Part shown: positions 51,864 through 64,000 of the stretch, piece after piece
Numbering within the stretch: position 1 is the stretch's first letter
How the letters are laid out: each line of letters opens with the position of its first letter
Origin: Delphinus delphis
Lineage: Eukaryota > Chordata > Mammalia > Artiodactyla > Delphinidae
Assembly: GCF_949987515.2 (NCBI RefSeq)
Contig: NC_082694.2
Location: forward strand, 41,667,951 to 41,731,950
Direction of reading: 5' to 3'
DNA length: 64,000 nucleotides
Notes under the pieces: model-generated
What the model was told of the DNA's origin: nothing
The model's database searches: none
Seen by the model: only the letters and a program-made list of their open reading frames with translations
Position numbers and translations under genes: made by a program

Positions 51864-52889
51864 AAAGAAAGAAATGGCCTTTCACCTGTGACGAGGGCAA
51901 TAATCTGACAACTTCCAGAGGCAGGGCCATTAGGAACCACCACAGCATGTGAGCCAAGGTGACACTCTTCCCAGGCAGTTCCTACTAAAGAATGATCATG
52001 GTGGGAATGCTGTGTGGCTATTTCTACCCAATTGGAGACTCTTCTAATGGAACCCTTTTGCTCTGGTGCTCCCTAATGGGTTGGCTGAGACTTTCTCAGA
52101 ACTGTATCATAGTCTGAGCTCTCCCTGCCCAATCCTTCTTGTCTCCTTTCCTTTCACAGGTGTCATTGCAACATCCTACTCTGAAAGCTTTCCTTGTCCA
52201 AACATGTTTCCTCTCTTTTTGTCTTTCTATTATATAGGTACTCTACTCCCTTCCCTCAATAAAGCCCTTGCACTCGTAATGCTGTCTCAGCATCTGCCTC
52301 TCTGAAAAACAAATTTGACAAAGGTAGTCAGTAAATCATAGCCTTAATTTGAAGCACTAAACTAATAAAGATGAAAAACAAATTAGCCTTTGATGACCAT
52401 GAAAATCACAACTTTCCTATACCAAACAGATCTGCCTCAAAAATTAACTTCCTATTTTACCTAGCCAGATTTGCATCCATATATGCCACATTCTCAAGTT
52501 ATGCATTTAATTAAACCTTTACTTCCCTCTCCTTGCTTTCTGATGCTTGTAAGGTCTTACACCACTTTGTTTTTCCAAATGGATGGGTGAAAGGAATGAT
52601 TAAAGAGCACCCTGTGATAACTCTTCTTTGCAGTGAATTGCACTGGAAGGGCCTTTGTCTTCAATTCAGCACCCCTCCACGGATACCCCAAGTGCTCTTC
52701 TCCACTTCCTAGCACACCTCCTGGATTCACATCTCACACTTCCGAGATCCACCACTAATACCTGAATTCTATTCTGGTACGTAGATCCTTTTAACCTCAA
52801 GGCAATTCATTGGGTTTTCATTTGTGTTCAGATGGATTTACCTTTTTAAAATGTACAAAGTATTTAGCTTTTATTTATGCCTTGGATCC

Positions 52890-53030
52890 ACATTTATAGG
52901 CTGTAAAATCCTACGGGACAAGGGGCCAGGATAATGATATATACATTTTTGTATCCATGACAGCACCTACTCTGAGGTCTTCTGCACAGTATAGGCTTAA
53001 ATAAAATTTCACTGATTTGACTTGATGGTA
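52890..53030 (+). repeat. L2-like 3'-end fragment
   Basis: CTGTAAAATCCTACGGGACA, GGGGCCAGGATAATG, GTATCCATGACAGCACCTAC and AGTATAGGCTTAAATAAA follow the order of the L2 LINE 3' end. Highly diverged. Confidence 0.5.
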
Positions 53031-53129
53031 ATAATTGGACAAATAGAAGTAAATTCCTTTCAACAGACGCCAAGCATGATAAAATATCAAGAATCATACA
53101 TTCTAAAAAGGAAAGAAAAACAAAAATGA

Positions 53130-53345
53130 ATGTGTATTATTGAATACTTGCTATGCGAAGGCATTATGTGCTTTACAGAAGTCAAATTATTTAACCCTCA
53201 TGACACTAAGAGCAAGTTATTTTAAGATACCTTGAGGATGAGAAAACACAATGAGTGAGTTTAGGTGCTCTGTGCAAAACAACTAAACTTATAGTAACTG
53301 GCAAGGCTGAGATCCAAACCTAAATCAGCCTGACCAGAAGACTGA
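53130..53345 (+). repeat. MIR SINE
   Basis: ATTGAATACTTGCTATGCGA, GGCATTATGTGCTTTACAGA, ATTTAACCCTCATGACACTA, AGATACCTTGAGGATGAG and GCTGAGATCCAAACCTAAAT follow MIR consensus order. Confidence 0.75.
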
Positions 53346-53559
53346 GATTTTTCCATACGTCCCACACAGAGGAAGGAGAGATGACCCAAGCACATCTAGA
53401 GGTAACATCTACTCCAACAAAAGTATAACAGATTTAAATGTAATAATATTTTAGAGTAGGGGGAGGTTACTTCCTAATTGGGTAACTCAAAGAACAAAAT
53501 GACATTGATTTGGGCCTTGAAAAATACCTAAGATTTCCACAAATGGAGATAGGGAAGAA

Positions 53560-54040
53560 GAGATAAAACAAGGAAAACCAGGGCTGGGTCAGTGTGTGCT
53601 GGGAGTGAAGAGGTTATTGGAAACACAAGCCGGAAAAAAAACTGGTTAGCATGAGTTTACAGGAAGCTTTGAAAACCATGCTAAGAAGCTGGGACACAAT
53701 TTTTGTATGCAAAAAGTCACCAAAGGTTTTTGGCAAGGAATAATATTATCAGCACTGGCAGCATCATAATGGGGAAATGAAAGCAGAGAGTCCATTTAGG
53801 AGAATATGACATTAGTCCAGGCAAGAGACAGTGGGAGGCTGGACTAGGGCACTGGTGAACAAAGAAGGGAGACAAAGAACAGAGCCATAAGAGGGTTGAG
53901 AGATAGAGTCAAAGATAACTGAAAACCATGTGGCTAGCTGGGTATATGAGGATTCAATGAATAGACAAAAAGAGAATAGGAGGAAGAAGAGAAGATTTGG
54001 AAAGAAAATGATTTACTCATTTCTGTACCAAAAGCAAACT
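53560..54040 (-). repeat. Ancient interspersed repeat, family not assigned
   Basis: TTTGGCAAGGAATAATATTA, ATTAGTCCAGGCAAGAGACA and GGGAGGCTGGACTAGGGCAC resemble a widespread purine-rich ancient mammalian repeat. I do not trust my memory for its name, and the strand assignment is nominal. Confidence 0.3.
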
Positions 54041-56797
54041 GGTTGATTGATGGCTAACACCCTAATCCAACCAGTTCCTGGTTCTCTCAGTTTATGCAGA
54101 ACTGAGTGATAGACTCATAGTTGATGGAAAAAATAAAAGACCTCCTTCCCATCAAGAGTCAAATCTGCTGCCTTTCTGTTCCTCAATCAACCAGGAACTA
54201 AGTATCAAACAGCCAGAATGGCTCACATGGAAGCATTTCTCAACACTTGATATGTTGGACAGGAAAATGTGAGCTGGAGAAGGGCTGCAAGAGATTATGG
54301 AGCTGGAAGAGAAAAAAGATGCTAATCTGGACAGATGTCATTGCCCACTGAGACGCGACCACCCACTAAATCACATTACTCCTTTACCGCCACTTTGCAG
54401 ATTCACATTAGAGAAGAGATGCACATACACCCCAAGATGTGATTCACTTTTCAAGAACTTAAAATTTTCCTGTTGTAAAATCTAATCACCTTATCATAAT
54501 TTAGACTATTTTATACAATTAAACCCTTTTAATTAGCACACGCTGTTGTAGCAAGAAATGTATCTTAAACTCTCATCAGAGACTGATGGAAATTATACAA
54601 TGGAGGGAGATAGTCACTATTCGTGACTTTGTTTAGTGGCAATTTAGAAAACACTTTCAAAACTCTAGGAAAAATATATAGACTTATTCAGCAACTTTAA
54701 AAGCTTTTATGTAAAAAAAAAAGCCAGCATTTATCTTATTTGAATAGCACATATTTTCCTATTCTTTCAACAAGATACCATAATGTGAAAATCTTCACAA
54801 TAAACTAAATGCTTATTGACTAATGGAAACCACTGCATGCCAAAAGGGGAATGAAGCATGGAATGAATGAGCAGCATGTTTACGTTCACAAAAGTTATTC
54901 ATATCTACTAAAAACCTATATGTAGCCTCATGGCTGCTACTACGTTTTGATATAAATATGTGCTTTTTATTCTTTTATTATACAGTACTTTTTTTGTTTC
55001 TCCTCAACTTCCCTACCTTCTTTTTGCCAGTAACACAATGCCACAGATGACACATGTGCATTGTCACTATTCAGCCCAGACAAAAGAATGTGACTTTTAA
55101 AAGCTGCCAGGTTACTTTTCAAACAGGATGTTTATTAGAATAAACATGAAGATATATTTTTCAAAAATACAGTTTGACCTTATATATTGTTTTACATGTG
55201 CTTTATATGTTGGGGTTTTTTTTTCCTTCTACATCTCACAACTACCTACTGGAATTTTATCCTTCTTTCCCTGTATATTCAATACTCATTGAGAGTGAGA
55301 GATTTAAAGACACATCCATGGAGTCATCATATGAAGAACAAGCAGAAAGCTGTACCGTATCACTATCTCTTCACTCCATCTACTGCTCCATCAGACCCAA
55401 GTCTATGACTGCCTTAAACGGCGCCATAAATTCAAGCATTCATAACAAAATACTGAGTTATATTTAGCAGTATTCCTAACGATACTAGCATTTTGACCCT
55501 ATGACCTGCCCTTCTATTTCAACCTGGTTCTTCTAGCAATGTGAAAGCCTATTTAATCCAAGACAGCTGGGCTCTGACTTACTATTCTTTCCAGGCTTTG
55601 GGGGGAAATTCCCTCAATAATACATAGGCTAGCAATTGCTTCTTTACTAAAAATACCTTCACCTACAAAACAAAACTTTTCCAATTACAGTCAATTTCCA
55701 ATTTTTCTTTTTGACACAAGTTCTCAAAGATTATATAAAGAAACCTACAATACCTTCTCTTTCTCATTTCCAAGATGATATGAAAGTGCTTCACTTGTGT
55801 CTGTCCTTTAACAAAATAAATAGGCAATGGAAGAGGATAATCTGAATTGCATCCAATTCACAGGCTTCCTCTTTGCCTAAATCAAATCTGAGCTTAAGAC
55901 TTTGCAATATGCTGGTAAGCATTATCAGAGCTTGGTCTATCTGTTAACAGCAGATACAAAATGTTAGCTGATATAATTTGACCGTCAGATACATTATAAA
56001 AAGTTTCACTACATGTAAGCTGTGTCTACATAAAACACAGCTATCTAACATTCAAAAGCATCTCCTTGCTCTACATTAACTACAAATTCTACTGATTTCA
56101 AAGACAGTGTTGAGGTTGCTAGCAATCATGCCATTCTTACACGCACATCCCCTTGGGGGTCCATAGTTTTTTAACATTCCCACAACAGGCATACCTCTTA
56201 ATCCAACCAATTTATACAGCTCAATGAGTTGACTCAGAATTCAGAAATGCCACTTTCCCATATTAACTGGAAAAAACAACAACAACATATATAGCCCTTT
56301 GTGAATTAGGATGCTCAAATATTTTGGTCATAAACAATTGTTTGGTCATGTATACATCTGGTCTTCAGAAATTTAAATAATATGACCAGTGGGACCCAGT
56401 AGGCATCAACAAACATGTATTGATTATGAACAAACACTAATTTTTCAAAAGCATTAACTCTCTTGGGAACTATATTCTTGGGGACAGGTGATTTGTTAAA
56501 CAGACCATCCTGTACTTACACAGCATATACATTCCTAAAATGTGAATTCTTTTTCCCTTTTATAGAAAACAGACCCTGAACATTCTGTTCCTTACAACTT
56601 TTAAGGGACACCTATCATCAAACTACCCACCTGGGAGAACTACACTTATTAAATCAATTCATTACCATTTTCTTAACATCTAACCAGAACACCAAATGTC
56701 CTTTTTCATAAATCTAAACAATTCTGGGGGAGCAAAAATAAGATAAGGGGTTCTTCTGTCATAAGCTTAAAAAATAATTTAAAAAAATGTTTTCTAG

Positions 56798-57010
56798 GGC
56801 TTCCCTGGTGGAGCAGTGGTTGAAAGTCCGCCTGCCGATGCAGGGGACACGGGTTCGTGTCCAGTCTGGAAAGATCCCACGTGCCGTGGAGCGGCTGGGT
56901 CCATGAGCCGTGGCCGCTGGGCCTGCGTGTCCGGAGCCTGTGCTCCACAACGGGAGAGGCCACAACAGTGAGAGGCCCGCGTACCGCAAAAAAAAAAAAA
57001 AAAAAAAAAA
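56798..57010 (+). mobile_element. CHR-2-type SINE, cetacean form
   Basis: GGGCTTCCCTGGTGGAGCAG head, short body, AGGCCCGCGTACCGCA end and a run of about 23 A. Flanks GTTTTCTAG (before) and GTTCTTCTAG (57011) look like an imperfect target-site duplication. It sits immediately 5' of a MIR. Antisense to VRK2. Confidence 0.93.
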
Positions 57011-57021
57011 GTTCTTCTAGC

Positions 57022-57275
57022 TCGTACTTACTGAGGGCTTACTATGCACCTGATATTGGTCTAAGTCTTTAACGTGTCTAAATCATCTGATCCTTACAAT
57101 CCCTCTTTGAGTGAGGTGCTATTATCCTTATTTTTAGAGGGAGAAATTGAAGCACAGAGAGGTAAAATACTGTGGCTAAGAATACAGAACTAAGACGAGA
57201 GAAAGCCAGAACTCAAACCCGAGGAGTCTGATTCCAGAGTTCACACCCTTCACGATTCTACACTGAATTGCCAAC
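57022..57275 (+). repeat. MIR SINE
   Basis: ACTGAGGGCTTACTATGCAC, a CATCTGATCCTTACAATCCC block, GAAGCACAGAGAGGTAAAAT and GGAGTCTGATTCCAGAGTTC follow MIR order over nearly full length. Confidence 0.8.
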
Positions 57276-57653
57276 ATAATACAAAGTTATGCAAAGAGTC
57301 TCAAGCTTCTTCTAACCAACTTTTTGCCTGGTATTAGGAGAAGATAAAAACCCCTCTTTTTATATCTTCTTTCTGATTCAGAACAAGGACATTTAGCTCC
57401 AGAAGAAACAAGCAGACTGTTCAGGAACTAACTGCTTGGAGATCCTATGTGTAAGAACAAATCTTGTGAGACATACTGACCAATTTGACCAGTATGGAGG
57501 GGTCATACTGGAGGGGCCCTAGGCAAAATAAAAGTGCTTTCTGTTCTTATTTTTCCCCCTTTCCTTTTTCTTTCCTTTCCTTGTGTCCAAAGCTCATATA
57601 TGGCCAAAATACACTGATATTCATGCCAAGACTCAAAAATATTGAATTCTTGG

Positions 57654-57852
57654 ACTTCCCTGGTGGTGCAGTGGTTAAGAATCTGCCTGTCAATGCAGGG
57701 GACACGGGTTCGTGCCCTGGTCTGGGAAGATCCCACATGCCGCAGAGCAACTAAGCCCGTGGGCCGTGGCCGCTGAGCCTGCGCGTCCGGAGCCCGTGCT
57801 CCGCAACGGGAGAGGCCACAACAGTGAGAGGCCCGCGTACCGCAAAAAAAAA
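57654..57852 (+). mobile_element. CHR-2-type SINE, cetacean form
   Basis: GACTTCCCTGGTGGTGCAGT head, body with CTGAGCCTGCGCGTCCGGAG, end AGGCCCGCGTACCGCAAAAA. The middle carries GCAACTAAGCCCGTGG, a variant closer to the CHR-1 body than the other short copies. No clear target-site duplication. Antisense to VRK2. Confidence 0.9.
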
Positions 57853-58544
57853 AAGTTCAAACAACTAAAATCATAGGAACAATTTTCAAAGTCTTTTTAC
57901 TCAACTGAAAAAATATAGCAGAACCTCACTAGGAAGAAAGAAAATAACATGAATGTTATTATACACTTTAAGTGACTGTAAACACCACCATGTTATTTAA
58001 TCTACAGTATAACCCTATACATGTGATATCAAAATATTCGAAAGTAGCCTTGCCACCTGTACCATCTAGCAATATTATGGTATCATCAAGCTAAGACCAT
58101 ATAATGCTACTCTGGAAATAATAAGATACAGAGGTATGTTACCAGGACTATATATGTTCAACAAAGGAAATACTCTCTCTAAATGGTAACCATATTATCT
58201 GCACATACCATGCAAAATTCTTACAAACACAAATTCACACTCCATCTTACAAGTAACTGTGATTGATAAATGGATTATGTTAGAATTCCCTCTAGCAAAC
58301 AGTGAACAAGCAGCTTTAATGAGGCTTATGACCCTACCCTATGGATATCCTAGGGAATCTGAAAGTGAGTATTTTGCCACCAGATACAGGTCAGGTGCTA
58401 CAATTCCTGCTCCCAGATCATTAATTTTTTTTCTAAATTTAAACTTTTTAACTTCTTTAGCTATGCAACAATAATCAAGACACTTTGGAAACAGTATAAG
58501 AAACATTACTTTCAGCAATAAGCATTAAGTACTTGGAAAACATG

Positions 58545-58720
58545 TTTTCAGAGAATCACAGATTTTTCCAGCAAGAAGGAACTTTTGAGATCACTTAGAG
58601 TCCCACATTTTATACAGTAAATAGCCAAAGTCTACCTAGGTTAAACGATTTTCTGAAAACTGTAATTCTGTTCAGTGTCAGAGCTGGGACCAGAACCTGG
58701 TTTCCTGATTTCCAGTCTAG
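58545..58720 (+). repeat. Ancient MIR-like repeat
   Basis: AAGAAGGAACTTTTGAGATC, CAGTAAATAGCCAAAGTCTA and TGTCAGAGCTGGGACCAGAA in order resemble a diverged MIR/MIR3-type element. Confidence 0.4.
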
Positions 58721-59828
58721 CACAAGTCCCAGTAATCAAACACGTGTTTGTAAAAATCGGAGGTTTCCAATGTTATACTTATCACTCCAGATGCTGACAT
58801 GAAGAACTGTTCTTCTCTATCTGTGAGGGCCACCACCTTCGACTTAGCAGGAGCTTTGGGGCAGAAACACACGGCGCATGATGGGGTCAAGGAGCTGAAC
58901 AATCAAGTACCACTTAGTCCTGGTACTAACTGAGAGGTATTGGCCTCATGTCCTGAGAAGTCAGTAAAGTATTTCTTGAAGGGTTATTACAAAAGGAACA
59001 CTAACCTAGGTTCTGTGAGGAATACAAAAGAAGGAAGAGAAGTATACCTTCCTATAAGTCTCAAGGAGTTCTTTCTAGTTCAGAATATAAGACAACACAA
59101 GACAAGTGAAACTTGAGTGCTTATGTGTGTAAAATACACATTAGAAGCTAAAGGAAATTAGAAACAGAGATCAGTGCAGATCAAAATCATCAAGAAAGGC
59201 TGCAGGTAAGAGCAGGGATGTAGGCTTTGTGTGAAAAAACAACATGCTTCTGATCAACAAAGGGGTGGCCTTCCATAAATAAAAAGGTGGGTACAAACCC
59301 TGATTTTAGTTAAAGTGCTTCAACTTCCTTCACTAGTGACACCGGGAGATGCAGCCAAATGAATGGTCCTACTCACTGGCAAAACCATCACTCAGTATCA
59401 TTTCTGGTAATACTATTTTAATTTAAAGAATTTTTTAACCAAACCAGTACACTTGATTTCTATTTCTTGTACAAAGTACAATATTAGCACTAAAGCATTT
59501 TCTTTAATCTTTTGTCTAAAATAAAGATTTTTAAAAATATCTTACTAAAACAGAGATGATGTAAAGAAGTACCTAAAAAATCCCAGATTTTTTAAAAATG
59601 AGATTTTTCCACAGATGAAGTTGGGATTGTTTTTCTTTCAGTAAAAATGTTGAAAATCATGAAAGAAAGAAGGTAAAGGGTGTACACTTCAAGAATCTTC
59701 AAAATTCTATATTTAGATAGTATCAGATGAATTATCAAGAAATGGCCAAAATGCTATTAAAATACAGGGAAAGTGATGAGAAGAATCAAAATAATCTACA
59801 ATAGGCCATTCGGACTCTCAATGGGGCT

Positions 59829-60034
59829 TTTTTTTTTTTTTTTTGCGTTACGCGGGCCTCTCACTGTTGTGGCCTCTTCCATTGCGGAGCACAGGCTCCG
59901 GACACGCAGGCTCATTGGCCATGGCTCACGGGCCCAGTGCTCCGCGGCATGTGGGATCTTCCCGGACCGGGGCACGAACCCGTGTCCCCTGCATCAGTAG
60001 GCGGACTCTCAACCACTGCGCCACCAGGGAAGCC
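59829..60034 (-). mobile_element. CHR-2-type SINE, cetacean form
   Basis: Reverse orientation. A T-run then TGCGTTACGCGGGCCTCTCA at left and GCGCCACCAGGGAAGCC at right. A perfect 10-bp target-site duplication CAATGGGGCT at 59819-59828 and 60035-60044. Sense relative to VRK2. Confidence 0.94.
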
Positions 60035-60178
60035 CAATGGGGCTATTTTTAAAGAAAAACATTGCTTGCTCCCACAATGAATATTATTTTGGGAAATTTT
60101 CTCCCAAAAACCCAACAAAATAAAAACATTCCAGAACATCAATTGTGCCCACAATTGGCTATCCAGGACATGACTTTT

Positions 60179-60387
60179 TTTTTTTTTTTTTGTGGTACGC
60201 GGGCCTCTCACTGTTGTGGCCTCTCCCGTTGCGGAGCACAGGCTCCGGACGCGCAGGCTCAGCGGCCATGGCTCACGGGCCCAGCCGCTCTGCCGCGGCA
60301 TGTGGTATCTTCCCGGACTGGGGCACGAATCCATGTCCCCTGCATCGGCAGGCGGACTCTCAACCACTGAGCCACCAGGGAAGCCCC
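60179..60387 (-). mobile_element. CHR-2-type SINE, cetacean form
   Basis: Reverse orientation, with tail TGTGGTACGCGGGCCTCTCA at left. A perfect 14-bp target-site duplication AGGACATGACTTTT at 60165-60178 and 60388-60401. It is only about 145 bp from the previous copy, same orientation, independent insertion. Confidence 0.95.
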
Positions 60388-60839
60388 AGGACATGACTTT
60401 TGATTATTATCCTTGTCAGAACTCTTCCATTCCACCGTAACTAAGAGGGCTGCTGTTTTTATCCAATACTTCTTTGACTCTACTTCCCAATTTTACCTCA
60501 ATCCTAACAACCCTATTGCTTTGACAAAGGCTGTACAAATGTCAACTTTTCTTGCCTTTTTCTCTTGCCAAATATTCAACAACATCTTCCCTCTCTAATT
60601 TTGAATCTTTTTTTCCCACTTATTTTTTTTTTGTTCATTAAATAGCTTACTGCTGAAGTTCCTTTCTCCATAGTTTAAATTTAAAACACACATGAAGAGA
60701 GAAGTAACATTTAAAACAATAAACCAAGAAAACTTTCTGGAAATAAAAGGCTTATTTTATATATCAAAAGGGCCCCATCAGATATCTGGGAAAACTGATA
60801 CACAATGATCTACTCTAAAACATATCCTGGTAAAATGAT

Positions 60840-63800
60840 TAGACACTATTAATAAAGGAAAAGATCCTGAAGAGATCATGGCAAAAAGGACTAATAACAT
60901 ACAATAGTAAGTATTAAACTGGCAGCAGACTTATTAAAAGCAAACTGCAAACAAGGCAAAAATAGACCAGCCTTTTCAAGAAATTCAAGGACAAAAAGTA
61001 TGAACTAAATATTTTAAATCCATCCAAGCTACCCTTCAGGCATCAATGCTATTGCAAACGTTTTATACATGCAAGGGAATGCTATACCCATGGGTACTTC
61101 TCGAACAATCTACTAGAAGATTAGTTTCAAACAATCAAAAGACGAGTAACTTTGGCAAAAGGACAGAAGGGTGAGCATTTAATATAATTATCTCTAACAC
61201 TAAAAAAACAAGGCTAGGGATAAATGAAGAACATACAAATGATACATATTCTGACCAAGTAGTATGACTTCAAGACAACAGTAAGGAAAGGAGGAAAGTA
61301 AAATAAACTCACTGATAGTGAACTTATTAAAGTTGTGGTAAAAAAAATACCACAAAAGACTATCATAGTAGTACTAAAAAGTTAAACACAGAAGAGTGGG
61401 CTCAAAGCATCTTTAAAAGGTGTAAATACCAAGATTATCACTACAACAAAAATATAAACTTTCATAAACAGATTCCTCCTCCACAAAAAAACTTAAAAGA
61501 ATATAAGATCAAAGAAAACACACAAGAAACACAACAAACATAACTATGAATATTTACCAAATGACACAGCAATGATCTTTATAAAACAGAAACTACAGCA
61601 GAATCAAGGAAACCAACAGAAACACATTAACCATTGAAGGCTTAAATACCACTCTCAGTTCAAAATAGATCAAGTGGACAAAAACTAAATGAAGATATAG
61701 AAGACATAAATAATACAGTCAATAAGGTAGATCTTCTGGAAAGATATTAAACTTTACACTGTGAAAACAGAGACTATATTTTCCTCAAGAAAACATGGAA
61801 GACTGACAAAAACTGATCCTCTTCTAAGTCATGATAAAAGCTTCAGTGCATTCCAAATATAATTATTATAAACAATACTCTGACCATCTTGTCACAAGTC
61901 TAGATTTTAATAACCAAAAATTTTTAAGAGGTCTTTCTACATGAAAACTTAAAAACCTTCTACTGCACTGCTTTTTGTTGAAGAAATACAAACATTCTAA
62001 AAAATAAAGATAATAAAAACACTACGTATCAAAATCCATGAAGTACAATATAAAGCAGTGACCAGAGGAAAAATCATGGCCTTAAACACCTACAGAAGTA
62101 AAAAAATTTTTAATGAATATAAATGAATTAGATCCCAAATTGAAGACCAAGAAAAAAGAACAAAAGGGTCAAATTAAAAGAGCACAAGAAAAGATATAAC
62201 AAAGGCAAAATCAGAAATTAATGAAATAGAAAGAAAAAACAATATATCTCATTAATAAATCAAAATCCAAGTTTGCTGAAAGATTAACATAATGAACAAA
62301 CTAGCTACTTTCATCAAGGTAAAAAAAAGAAGAAGAAAAAGCAAAAATAAAAAATAACTAGAAGGAAACAATCATTGAAGGGGAAGAAATTTAAAAGTCC
62401 TAAGAGAGTACAATGCAGATCACCAAATAAATTTGAGAAACTAGACAAAACTGCTAACTACTAAAATTGACCCAACTAGAGATTAAAGAGCTTAACAATC
62501 AATTTCCATGGGAAAAAATTGAGAGTTACAAGGAATGTCCTCAGCAGAACCAGAGAATTTCACATTAAAAAAAATAATGGTGCCAATATAGTAGAAATAG
62601 TTCTGGAACACAGAAAATGAAGGTAAACCTCAAATTCTTTTTATGAAGCAAGTTGAATGTTGACACCTCAATCTGATAAAAAAAATAGTACAAAAACAGA
62701 TAATTACAGGCCAATATCACTTATAAATACCAATAAGAAAATACTACATAAAATATTACTGAACACACTTCAGTATCATATTAAGTAAATAATATACCAT
62801 AACAAAGTGAGATTTATTCCTGGAAAGTACGGTTGGTTCAATATTAGAAGCACAGCAATATATTATACTATATTAACTGACCTGAGAAAAACGTGATCAT
62901 TTCCGTACATGCTAAACAATCACTGGACAAAATTCAATACCCATTCCATACAAACAAAACATCCATTCAAGAACAGAGGAACTGGTGATTATTTCCTTAA
63001 TATAACTATAAAGACACACACACACTCACATACACATATTCACATATACACAGATGTGCCTTAGTCCTAAAGCCAGTATCAATCACATTTAGTGGGGTAC
63101 TACTTTAGGCATTTCCAATAAGATCAAGAAGAGGAAAGAATGGTCACGAACTTCACTACAATTTACTATATGCTGGATGCATATTAGGGAAAACAAATAG
63201 GAAATATAAGAAGTGGAAAAGAAGGAAAACTATTATCTCCTTGTATATGATACACAGTTTCCTAAGGAAACCCTGGAGAATCATTACTAAAACTACCCCA
63301 AATTCAATAAATTAACAGGATATAAAATGAATGCATAAAAATCAGTAACTTTCATATACACAAACAATAATCACTTAGAAGATAAAATGGTAGACTAAAA
63401 CTGCACTGACAGTACAAAAAAAAATGGTTTAATATTTAAGAATAAGTGTAGCAAGAAATGTGTAAAACTAATATGAGGAAAGCTTTAAAATACCTCAGAA
63501 GATACAAAAGTAAAAACTGGTGAAATTCAAAAACATTCCCTGTTGTTGAATAGAATATCTATAATCATAAAGATGTCAGGTTTTCCCTAAATTAATTTAA
63601 CAAAATTCCAATGAAAATGCTACACAACAAAATATAGAAAAATATGAATAGCTAGAATTTCACTGAAAAAGAAAATCTACGAGGCACTACCAGTCCTACC
63701 AGATATTAAAATACACTACAAAGCCTCAGAAATTAATGCACTAGTATGGCAATGAAGCATAAATAGACAGTCAGACCAGAAGGATTCAATGGAAAGTACA

Positions 63801-64000
63801 TGAATAAATTCAAGTATGTACGGAAATTTAGTATATAATAAAGACGGCAATAATATCACTGAAGCAGAGTTTTTTATTTTTAATAAATATTGTTGAAAAC
63901 TTGGAAAATCAATTAGGAAAAGATAAAATTTGGTTGATACCTCCTGTCATGTAAAAGAATAACCTCTAAGTGAAAAAGAGATTTAAATGTAAAGAATGAA
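60840..64000 (+). mobile_element. Old LINE-1, forward, truncated by window edge
   Basis: A-rich degenerate L1 sequence with ORF2-type blocks: GACTGACAAAAACTGATCCT near 61800, AGAGATTAAAGAGC near 62480, ACAGATAATTACAGGCCAAT near 62695, GGTTGGTTCAATATTAGAAG near 62830 and CCTAAGGAAACCCTGGAGA near 63260. No usable frame. It contains a CA-rich microsatellite. Confidence 0.65.
63013..63053. repeat. CA-rich microsatellite
   Basis: GACACACACACACTCACATA followed by CACATATTCACATATACACA; interrupted (CA)n within the old L1. Confidence 0.85.

Larger units (their letters stand above)
50630..52315 (+). mobile_element. Solitary LTR-like element (old endogenous retroviral LTR), split by the young L1
   Basis: Sequence on both sides of the L1 (50630-50689 and 51864-52315) appears to be one element. 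Its right end has the CTCAATAAAGCCCTTGCACT block with AATAAA at 52258-52263, then TCGTAATGCTGTCTCAGCAT and CTGCCTCTCTG, typical of the poly(A)/R-U5 end of ERVL/MaLR-type mammalian LTRs. No internal retroviral genes are present. Family and 5' limit are uncertain. Confidence 0.45.

Noticed and set aside
58717..58902. Minus-strand 61-codon frame considered as an upstream VRK2 exon
   Set aside because: Its translation does not resemble any VRK2 segment and it lacks proper splice sites.

Overview
The window is mammalian nuclear DNA from a cetartiodactyl, most likely a whale or dolphin. It is AT-rich, its genes are split by GT-AG introns, and it carries several copies of the tRNA-Glu-derived CHR SINE family of Cetacea, hippopotamus and ruminants, mostly the short form ending in a GCGTACCGCA-type tail that I associate with cetaceans. 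There are also LINE-1, MIR, L2-like and hAT fossils. The species call is inference. The gene order matches human 2p16.1.

Two protein-coding genes meet tail to tail. On the + strand, 1..~18805 holds the 3' half of FANCL (E3 ubiquitin ligase of the Fanconi anemia pathway): a long intron (1..12401), then the last seven coding exons (12402..18295) for about residues 181-375, including the whole C-terminal RING/PHD-like domain. On the - strand, ~18330..64000 holds the 3' part of VRK2 (vaccinia-related kinase 2, a host Ser/Thr kinase despite its name): six coding exons (45892 down to 18364) running from the DYG motif of the kinase domain to the C-terminal membrane anchor, then an intron of more than 18 kb that leaves the window. 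Every exon joins its neighbour in frame with consensus splice dinucleotides, and I see no frameshift or stop, so both genes look functional. The stop codons are 68 bp apart. The FANCL 3'UTR appears to run antisense across the entire last coding exon of VRK2.

Layout: 1-12.4 kb, FANCL intron with a CHR-1-like SINE, MIR, two oppositely oriented L1 3' ends and a young CHR SINE; 12.4-18.8 kb, FANCL 3' exons; 18.3-18.7 kb, overlapping gene ends; 19-24.6 kb, an old long L1 with a nested hAT transposon inside the last VRK2 intron; 25.5-45.9 kb, VRK2 exons in mostly unique intronic DNA with a 37-bp poly-C run; 45.9-64 kb, a repeat-rich VRK2 intron with L1s of different ages, an LTR split by a recent L1, MIRs, a cluster of four CHR SINEs in both orientations, and an old L1 running off the end.

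I found no promoter or CpG island (both 5' ends lie outside), no RNA gene, no CRISPR and no bacterial-type feature. I did not find a previously undescribed system. The most notable biology is the convergent overlap of FANCL and VRK2 and the inverted repeat pairs within their introns.
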